Source: JAXDBW01 sp034678405 (GTDB taxonomy: Bacteria; Patescibacteriota; Patescibacteriia; UBA10025; JAHIVO01). From it: a DNA stretch of 12,759 nucleotides. The notes under the pieces are model-generated. The model made no database searches. It was not told the origin of the DNA and saw nothing but the letters and a program-made list of their open reading frames with translations. Made by a program: the position numbers and the translations under genes. Shown one piece after another: positions 6,264 through 10,943 of the stretch (its first letter is position 1; each line of letters begins with the position of its first letter). The DNA lies in contig JAXDBW010000047.1 of NCBI GenBank assembly GCA_034678405.1, positions 1 through 12,759 on the forward strand, given 5' to 3'.

Positions 6264-6296
6264 AAAAAAAGCCGAGAACAGAGGTCTGTCCTCGGC
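6264..6296 (-). terminator. Terminator of the PHA-system-like gene
   Basis: GCCGAG (6271-6276) pairs with CTCGGC (6291-6296), and ACAGA (6278-6282) with TCTGT (6285-6289), separated by one mismatch. The minus strand continues into seven T residues (6264-6270). It is 28 nt downstream of the stop codon. Confidence 0.9.
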
Positions 6297-6323
6297 ATAC
6301 CAATCGCTGGATAGCGATGCGAA

Positions 6324-6650
6324 TTACGCGAGCAGGGTGGAGAGTTCGCTCTCCACGTTACGCTTTGCGGTATCGACATCGATGACCATGCTGGCACCAA
6401 ACGGGAGATCCACCTCGACGGCGAGGGTGGTGGCGTTCACAGACATCGTTCCTTTGATGTCGCGACCGTCGGCAGTGCAGGAAAACGTCCCCGTACTACC
6501 CTTCCACTGCTGACGCAGATCCTTGATCTGCGCTTGAGGAAATGCCGTTTGCATTTTTGCGCTTAGTTGCGCCTGGAGACGCTCGATCACCTCAGTGGGT
6601 GAGAGACGATGCGAGATATTCATCCGCATGTCAGGGCCTAAAAATCCCAT
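6324..6650 (-). CDS. Small protein resembling the polyhydroxyalkanoic acid system family (PHA_gran_rgn)
   Basis: The 108-residue soluble protein begins MGFLGPDMRMNISHRL. After this come an amphipathic helix (SPTEVIERLQAQLSAKM), a WKGSTGTFSCTADGRDIKGTMSV stretch of short strands, a VEVDLPFGASMVID strand pair and a C-terminal helix ending in a short LSTLLA. This order resembles the PHA_gran_rgn family, whose members often lie near polyhydroxyalkanoate genes and whose role is poorly known. No PHA synthase or phasin is nearby, so the name should be taken as family resemblance, not as evidence of PHA storage. The start is well fixed by AGGAGG 6 nt upstream, the best ribosome binding site in the window. 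The gene is monocistronic, with its own promoter and terminator. Confidence 0.7.
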   Translation of the reverse strand: MGFLGPDMRMNISHRLSPTEVIERLQAQLSAKMQTAFPQAQIKDLRQQWKGSTGTFSCTADGRDIKGTMSVNATTLAVEVDLPFGASMVIDVDTAKRNVESELSTLLA

Positions 6651-6656
6651 GGTAAA

Positions 6657-6662
6657 CCTCCT
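6657..6662 (-). promoter_or_regulatory. Strong Shine-Dalgarno sequence
   Basis: A perfect AGGAGG on the minus strand, 6 nt before the ATG at 6650. It confirms this start rather than the internal ATG codons at residues 8 and 10. Confidence 0.85.
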
Positions 6663-6708
6663 GTTTGGTGTGATTGCTTTCTTGCGATTGTGAAAATGTG
6701 CACCACGG

Positions 6709-6738
6709 ATACTACCCTAACTCCCGCTGGCCTGTCAA
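6709..6738 (-). promoter_or_regulatory. Promoter of the PHA-system-like gene
   Basis: Perfect TTGACA (6733-6738), an 18-bp spacer, then TAGTAT (6709-6714; four of six consensus bases). The -35 begins 5 bp after the T tract of the upstream Rieske-gene terminator. The leader would be about 50 nt, the longest among the simple units here. Confidence 0.5.
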
Positions 6739-6743
6739 ATACC

Positions 6744-6773
6744 AAAAACTGCCCATCGAGTCAGACAGGCAGT
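6744..6773 (-). terminator. Terminator of the Rieske gene
   Basis: ACTGCC (6748-6753) pairs with GGCAGT (6768-6773) around a 14-nt loop, and the minus strand continues through TTTTT (6744-6748). The stem is 6 bp, moderately strong. Confidence 0.7.
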
Positions 6774-6790
6774 GATGATAACGCTATTAC

Positions 6791-7042
6791 CTATTCGTGA
6801 TCCTGCAGTGGCCGGAGTGGATCTTTGGCTGGGCCATTCAATACTTCGCCCTCCGGGGTATACCGAGCGCCGTGACACGGGCAGTGCCACCCCTCCTGAT
6901 CAGCGTCCCACTCGACATCACAGTGCTCATGCGTGCAGTAGCTACTCAAGCGATGTTCAATCCCCTGAGCATCAGTATAGTAGGCGATGTGCTTCTCGCG
7001 ATCGAGTCGGCCGGACTTTTTTGGTATACTAGTATCATTCAT
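6791..7042 (-). CDS. Miniature Rieske [2Fe-2S] protein
   Basis: The 83-residue protein is little more than one Rieske fold. The cluster ligands are visible as C36-T-H38 and C54-P-C56-H57 (Cys36, His38, Cys54, His57), and GARYTPEGEVLNGPA follows as in the family. The extra cysteines Cys41 and Cys56 match those that form the stabilising disulfide in cytochrome-bc-type Rieske proteins. There is no signal peptide, membrane anchor or catalytic domain, so it would act as a small soluble electron carrier or as a subunit of something encoded elsewhere. The partner is unknown. The gene is divergent from an alpha/beta hydrolase with only 14 bp between the start codons. A TAGGAT at 7049-7054, 6 nt before the ATG, is a weak candidate -10. 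Confidence 0.9.
   Translation of the reverse strand: MNDTSIPKKSGRLDREKHIAYYTDAQGIEHRLSSYCTHEHCDVEWDADQEGWHCPCHGARYTPEGEVLNGPAKDPLRPLQDHE
7022..7035 (+). promoter_or_regulatory. Promoter of the hydrolase gene with an overlapping palindrome
   Basis: TGGTATACT (7022-7030) is an extended -10; the -35 position (7002-7007, TCGAGT) is poor. Predicted +1 is near 7037, a leader of about 20 nt without a Shine-Dalgarno sequence. The perfect 10-bp palindrome ATACTAGTAT (7026-7035) overlaps the -10 and the start of the divergent Rieske gene. Confidence 0.55.
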
Positions 7043-7056
7043 ATCTATATCCTATC

Positions 7057-7785
7057 ATGTCGGACCAACCATACAAACCCGCCGTACTGCTCATCCACGG
7101 CTTCACCTCACACCGCTCCAGCCTGGAAGCGATCATCCCTGAGTTGGATAAACGGGGCCTAACATGGCACTATCCCATCCTCGCTGGTCACGGCACCAAG
7201 CCCGAGGATCTCAAATACGTAAGATGGGAAGATTGGCAAGAGGACATGGAGCAGGGTCTCACGTATCTCGAACCTGCTCAGCAACCAATAATTATCATTG
7301 CCCTCTCCATGGGCGCACTACTGGCGCTGGAGCTAGCCGCGAAATATCCACAACAGATCGCCGGGCTCGTCCTCCTCTCTCCCTGCCTGGAGTTCTATAG
7401 TTCAATCGCAAAATATACGCGCACCGTGAGCCGGGTTATCCATCGCGTGCCAAATCCCAGTATCGCCAAATTCAGCTCCCTGGAGCAGGCAAAAAAAGAC
7501 CAGGGCTATCTCTGGTTCCCGTCAGTTGCGTTCCGCCACTATTGGCTCCGGACCCAACATTTCGATGGTGTGCTAGAGAAGGTTTACCAGCCAGTCCGCA
7601 TCATCCACTCGCACAATGACAAAGTAGCCGCGCCCTCAGGCGCGCAGCACATCTATGACACGATCCCCAGCCAGGACAAGGAACTCATCTGGCTAGAAAA
7701 ATCCGGTCACGAAATCCTCCTCGACATCGAGACTGACCGAGTGCTCGAGGAGATCTTCAGATTTTCCTTGTTAAACAAAATTTAG
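7057..7785 (+). CDS. Alpha/beta hydrolase (carboxylesterase / monoacylglycerol-lipase type)
   Basis: The 242-residue cytoplasmic protein is a complete alpha/beta-hydrolase fold. LLIHGFTSHR (11-20) supplies the oxyanion-hole HG. IALSMGALLALELA (81-94) is the nucleophile elbow with Ser84, using Ala instead of the first Gly of GxSxG. HSHNDKVAAP (184-193) supplies Asp188 and KSGHEILLD (215-223) His218, so the triad is intact. AGHG (43-46) and the cap region at about 112-170 fit small carboxylesterases related to Est30 and monoacylglycerol lipases. The substrate cannot be read from sequence. It is the only gene of the left part on the plus strand, divergent from the Rieske gene and convergent with uvrA. 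Confidence 0.9.
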   Translation: MSDQPYKPAVLLIHGFTSHRSSLEAIIPELDKRGLTWHYPILAGHGTKPEDLKYVRWEDWQEDMEQGLTYLEPAQQPIIIIALSMGALLALELAAKYPQQIAGLVLLSPCLEFYSSIAKYTRTVSRVIHRVPNPSIAKFSSLEQAKKDQGYLWFPSVAFRHYWLRTQHFDGVLEKVYQPVRIIHSHNDKVAAPSGAQHIYDTIPSQDKELIWLEKSGHEILLDIETDRVLEEIFRFSLLNKI

Positions 7786-7794
7786 AACAAGGGT

Positions 7795-7862
7795 CCGGGG
7801 CTTCTCTAAGCCCGTCCTACACAGTGTAGCCAAAGCCAAGCACCAGCGCATTGAAGCCCCGG
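7795..7862. repeat. Long inverted repeat after the hydrolase gene
   Basis: CCGGGGCTTC (7795-7804) and GAAGCCCCGG (7853-7862) are perfect 10-bp arms around 48 nt. The loop holds a second small palindrome, CTACA-CAG-TGTAG region at 7817-7829. On the plus strand TTTTT follows 4 nt after the right arm, so it may also end hydrolase transcription. Confidence 0.55.
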
Positions 7863-7873
7863 CGACTTTTTCT

Positions 7874-7901
7874 GCCGCTTTTTGGTCGCTCAAAAAGCGG
7901 C
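7874..7901. repeat. Perfect palindrome with T5/A5 arms
   Basis: GCCGCTTTTT (7874-7883) and AAAAAGCGGC (7892-7901) are perfect 10-bp arms with an 8-nt loop. The A and T runs lie inside the stem, so this is a REP-like palindrome, not a classical terminator. Confidence 0.6.
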
Positions 7902-7920
7902 GAAGGAGAAACCAAAAGAG

Positions 7921-7941
7921 ATCCTGAAATAAATTCAGGAT
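7921..7941. repeat. Palindrome, possibly the uvrA terminator
   Basis: ATCCTGAA (7921-7928) and TTCAGGAT (7934-7941) pair perfectly around ATAAA. On the minus strand, the direction of uvrA, it is followed by CTCTTTTGGTTT, a weakly T-rich tail. It resembles a short palindromic repeat seen dispersed in many bacterial genomes; that statement is from memory. Confidence 0.5.
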
Positions 7942-7975
7942 GAGAACAGGGATCGAGCCTGGAATGACAAGGAGG

Positions 7976-10852
7976 CTATTTCAAAATATCCTTGAGGAAC
8001 TTCCCAGTGTAACTCTTGGCGACCTTCGCCACGTCACGCGGGGTACCCTCGGCCACGATCTGACCGCCTTTGCTGCCGCCCTCGGGACCGAGGTCGACCA
8101 GCCAGTCGGCTGATTTGATGATGTCCATGTTGTGCTCGATGACGAGCACGGTGTTGCCTTTGTCCACGAGCTGATTCAGGACATTGAGCAGCCGCTTCAC
8201 ATCTTCGAAGTGCAGTCCGGTGGTGGGCTCATCCAGGATGTAGAGCGTCTTGCCGGTCGCCCGACGGGATAACTCGGTGGCGAGTTTCACGCGCTGTGCT
8301 TCACCACCAGATAGTGTCGTCGCCGACTGTCCGAGGTGGATATACCCGAGCCCCACGTCATTGAGTGTCTTCAGTTTATTGTAGATGGCGGGTTGGTTTT
8401 TGAAAAAGTCTGTCGCCTCTTCCACCGTCATGTTCAGGACATCCGAGATATTCTTGCCGCGATAGTGAATTTCGAGCGCTTGCGGATTGTATCGTTGGCC
8501 ATTACACTCCTCACACTCGACGTAGACATCCGGGAGAAATTGCATTTCGATCTTCACGAGGCCATCGCCCTGACACGCCTCACAGCGACCACCGACCACA
8601 TTGAAACTAAACCGTCCGGGCGAATAGCCACGGATACGGGCTTCCGGCACCTGGGAAAAGAGATCGCGAATATACGTGAAAACACCGGTATACGTCGCGG
8701 GGTTCGATCGCGGCGTCCGGCCAATTGGAGACTGATCAATCACAATCACTTTGTCGAGGTGCTCCGTCCCCTCGATGGCCGCGTGCTTGCCGGGCACATC
8801 TTTGGCCCGGTAGAATTGCTGGGCCAGTGCCCGAGCCAGGATGTCCGTCATCAGGGTAGACTTACCCGAGCCAGACACGCCGGTAATGCAGATAAATTTA
8901 CCGAGCGGGAACTGCACGTCAATATTTTTCAGGTTGAATTCCTCAGCGCCCCGGATAACCAACTGTTTGCCATTCCCCTTGCGGTATTTCTTCGGCGCGG
9001 GGATGGTTTCCTTACCTGATAAATATTTACCAGTCAGCGATTTACTATCCTTCATGATTTGCGCTGGTGTGCCGGCGGCTACGACTTTCCCACCGTGTTC
9101 ACCCGCCCCCGGTCCGATGTCCACCACATAGTCAGAGGCCAGAATCGTACCTTCATCATGTTCGACCACGATGACGGTATTGCCGAGCTCTTTCAGGGTG
9201 ATGAGTGTCTGGATCAGTTTTTCATTATCCCGCTGGTGGAGACCAATCGACGGCTCATCGAGGATATAGACGACACCAACGAGCGAGGAGCCGATCTGAG
9301 TCGCCAGGCGGATACGTTGAGCTTCACCGCCCGCGAGGGTAGAGGCCGCCCGATCCAGTGTGAGATAGTCGAGGCCGACATTATGAAGGAATTCGAGTCG
9401 TGAAGAAATTTCCTTGAGGATTTGCTTAGCGATCGTCTTGTGCTGCGCGCTGGTAAACGATAGTTTATTGAAGAAATCGCGCGCTTCCTCGACGGTCATA
9501 TTCGCGATGTCGGCAATACTTTTTTCTTTGATCAGTACCCCGAGAGCTTCCGGTTTCAGTCGCTTGCCACCACAGGTCGGGCACGGCAATACCCGCATAT
9601 ATTTTTCGATCTCGTTGCGGATGTAGTCAGACTGTGTTTCCTTGTACCGGCGCATGAGATTTGGTATGACTCCTTCGAAATTGCGCGTGAATTCTCCCTC
9701 AAATCGGTCACTGGAGTAGTCCATCGTATACTCTTTGGTACCAGTCCCGTGCAGGATCATATCGAGCTGCTTCTTCGTCAGGTCTTTGACCGGGACGTCG
9801 AGAGAAAAGTTATTAGCGTCAGCAACTTTTTCCAGGAAGCGGATATACCAGGCCTGATTGGCTGAGGTACGTGACCACGGTCGGATGGCCCCCTCGGCGA
9901 TAGTCAGTTTGTCATTTGGGATGACGGTCGCCGGGTCGATTTCGAGTCGGGTCCCGAGACCCGTACAGTCGGGGCAGGCGCCGTGTGGATTATTAAAGGA
10001 AAAATTCCGTGGTTCAATCGGCGGCAAGCTGATGTGGCAGTGCGGGCAGGCAAAATGCTGAGAGAAGAGATGGTCAGACTTCGCGTCCCCCTCGGAAATG
10101 ATGACCAGCCCGTCACCGAGATCCAGCGCTGCCTCGAGCGATTCGCGGAGGCGCTGTTTGTCGAGCGAACTGTCATTGGTCAGTCGATCAACGACTACTT
10201 CAATAGTATGCTTCTTCTGTTTATCGAGGGTGTTGTCCTCGGCCTCCTCGATCGGGATGATGTCGCCATCGATGCGCACGCGGACATAGCCAGCCTTGCG
10301 CACTTCGGCGATTACTTTCTTGTGCTCACCTTTCTGATCCTGGATAACGGGCGCCATCACCATGAAATCGGTCTTGGTCGGCAGCGCTATCACCTGGTCG
10401 GTGATTTGCTCGATGGTCTGCTTCGACACCACCCGGCCACAGTTCGGACAGTGGGGGGTGCCCACCCGCGCATAGAGCAGGCGGAGGTAGTCATAGATTT
10501 CAGTGACGGTCCCGACCGTCGAGCGCGGATTATGTGAAGTGGATTTCTGATCAATCGAAATAGCCGGCGACAGACCATCAATCTGATCCACGTCAGGCTT
10601 ATCCATCAGCCCCAGGAACTGGCGGGCGTAGGCCGAGAGTGACTCGACATAGCGGCGTTGGCCCTCAGCGTAGATAGTATCAAACGCGAGCGAGGATTTA
10701 CCCGAACCAGAAATGCCGGTGAGCACTACTAATTTATCACGCGGAATGTCCAGCGAGATATTTTTCAGATTATGTACTCGAGCACCGCGGATCGAGATTA
10801 CGGACTCAGTTGATGGAGTAGATGTGGTTTTCTTCTTTGCGCGAGGTGCCAT
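7976..10852 (-). CDS. uvrA: UvrABC excinuclease subunit A
   Basis: This is a complete UvrA of 958 residues (E. coli 940). The dimer scans DNA for bulky damage and loads UvrB. It has two ABC ATPase modules: Walker A GISGSGKSS (46-54) with signature LAGGEAQRIRLA (506-517) and ILDEPSIGLHQ; and Walker A GVSGSGKST (658-666) with LSGGEAQRVKLA (847-858) and ILDEPTTGLHF. Zinc-site cysteine pairs are present: C135/C138, C269/C272, C293/C296, C424/C427, C757/C760 and C780/C783. The family motif SPIGRTPRSNPATYTG is at 708-722. A lysine-rich extension of about 18 residues precedes the first domain. I place the start at 10852, because the longer in-frame start at 10897 lies upstream of the predicted transcription start. 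It is head to head with uvrC, with 91 bp between. Confidence 0.98.
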   Translation of the reverse strand: MAPRAKKKTTSTPSTESVISIRGARVHNLKNISLDIPRDKLVVLTGISGSGKSSLAFDTIYAEGQRRYVESLSAYARQFLGLMDKPDVDQIDGLSPAISIDQKSTSHNPRSTVGTVTEIYDYLRLLYARVGTPHCPNCGRVVSKQTIEQITDQVIALPTKTDFMVMAPVIQDQKGEHKKVIAEVRKAGYVRVRIDGDIIPIEEAEDNTLDKQKKHTIEVVVDRLTNDSSLDKQRLRESLEAALDLGDGLVIISEGDAKSDHLFSQHFACPHCHISLPPIEPRNFSFNNPHGACPDCTGLGTRLEIDPATVIPNDKLTIAEGAIRPWSRTSANQAWYIRFLEKVADANNFSLDVPVKDLTKKQLDMILHGTGTKEYTMDYSSDRFEGEFTRNFEGVIPNLMRRYKETQSDYIRNEIEKYMRVLPCPTCGGKRLKPEALGVLIKEKSIADIANMTVEEARDFFNKLSFTSAQHKTIAKQILKEISSRLEFLHNVGLDYLTLDRAASTLAGGEAQRIRLATQIGSSLVGVVYILDEPSIGLHQRDNEKLIQTLITLKELGNTVIVVEHDEGTILASDYVVDIGPGAGEHGGKVVAAGTPAQIMKDSKSLTGKYLSGKETIPAPKKYRKGNGKQLVIRGAEEFNLKNIDVQFPLGKFICITGVSGSGKSTLMTDILARALAQQFYRAKDVPGKHAAIEGTEHLDKVIVIDQSPIGRTPRSNPATYTGVFTYIRDLFSQVPEARIRGYSPGRFSFNVVGGRCEACQGDGLVKIEMQFLPDVYVECEECNGQRYNPQALEIHYRGKNISDVLNMTVEEATDFFKNQPAIYNKLKTLNDVGLGYIHLGQSATTLSGGEAQRVKLATELSRRATGKTLYILDEPTTGLHFEDVKRLLNVLNQLVDKGNTVLVIEHNMDIIKSADWLVDLGPEGGSKGGQIVAEGTPRDVAKVAKSYTGKFLKDILK

Positions 10853-10888
10853 GGAAATGCTAAAAAAATACAAAAATACGTGAGAGCC

Positions 10889-10917
10889 AGTATACACCCA
10901 TTGTCAAGGGAGGTCAA
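10889..10917 (-). promoter_or_regulatory. uvrA promoter
   Basis: TTGACC (10912-10917), 17 bp, TATACT (10889-10894) on the minus strand. Predicted +1 is near 10882, giving a leader of about 30 nt. A second, perfect TTGACA (10902-10907) lies 10 bp closer but is badly spaced, making a CTTGAC direct repeat. Confidence 0.65.
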
Positions 10918-10919
10918 GA

Positions 10920-10937
10920 CATGGTCCATGCTATACT
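10920..10937 (+). promoter_or_regulatory. uvrC promoter, leaderless geometry, with upstream palindrome
   Basis: TGCTATACT (10929-10937) is an extended -10; six bases (ACATCC) separate it from the ATG at 10944, so +1 falls on the A of the ATG. No -35 match is seen. The palindrome CATGG-T-CCATG (10920-10930) touches the -10 and could be an operator. Its -35 region coincides with the -35 of uvrA. Confidence 0.55.
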
Positions 10938-10943
10938 ACATCC

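Noticed and set aside
6303..6303. Upstream start for the nucleotidyltransferase-like gene (also 1635, 1190 and 10897 for their genes)
   Set aside because: 1635, 6303 and 10897 lie in or upstream of terminators or -10 boxes, so the mRNA would not include them. 1190 has a poorer ribosome binding site than 1157.
7786..7975. CRISPR array
   Set aside because: The repeats are different palindromes, not direct repeats with equal spacers.
10853..10943. LexA/SOS box between uvrA and uvrC
   Set aside because: Neither the Gram-positive GAAC-N4-GTTC pattern nor CTGT-N8-ACAG is present.
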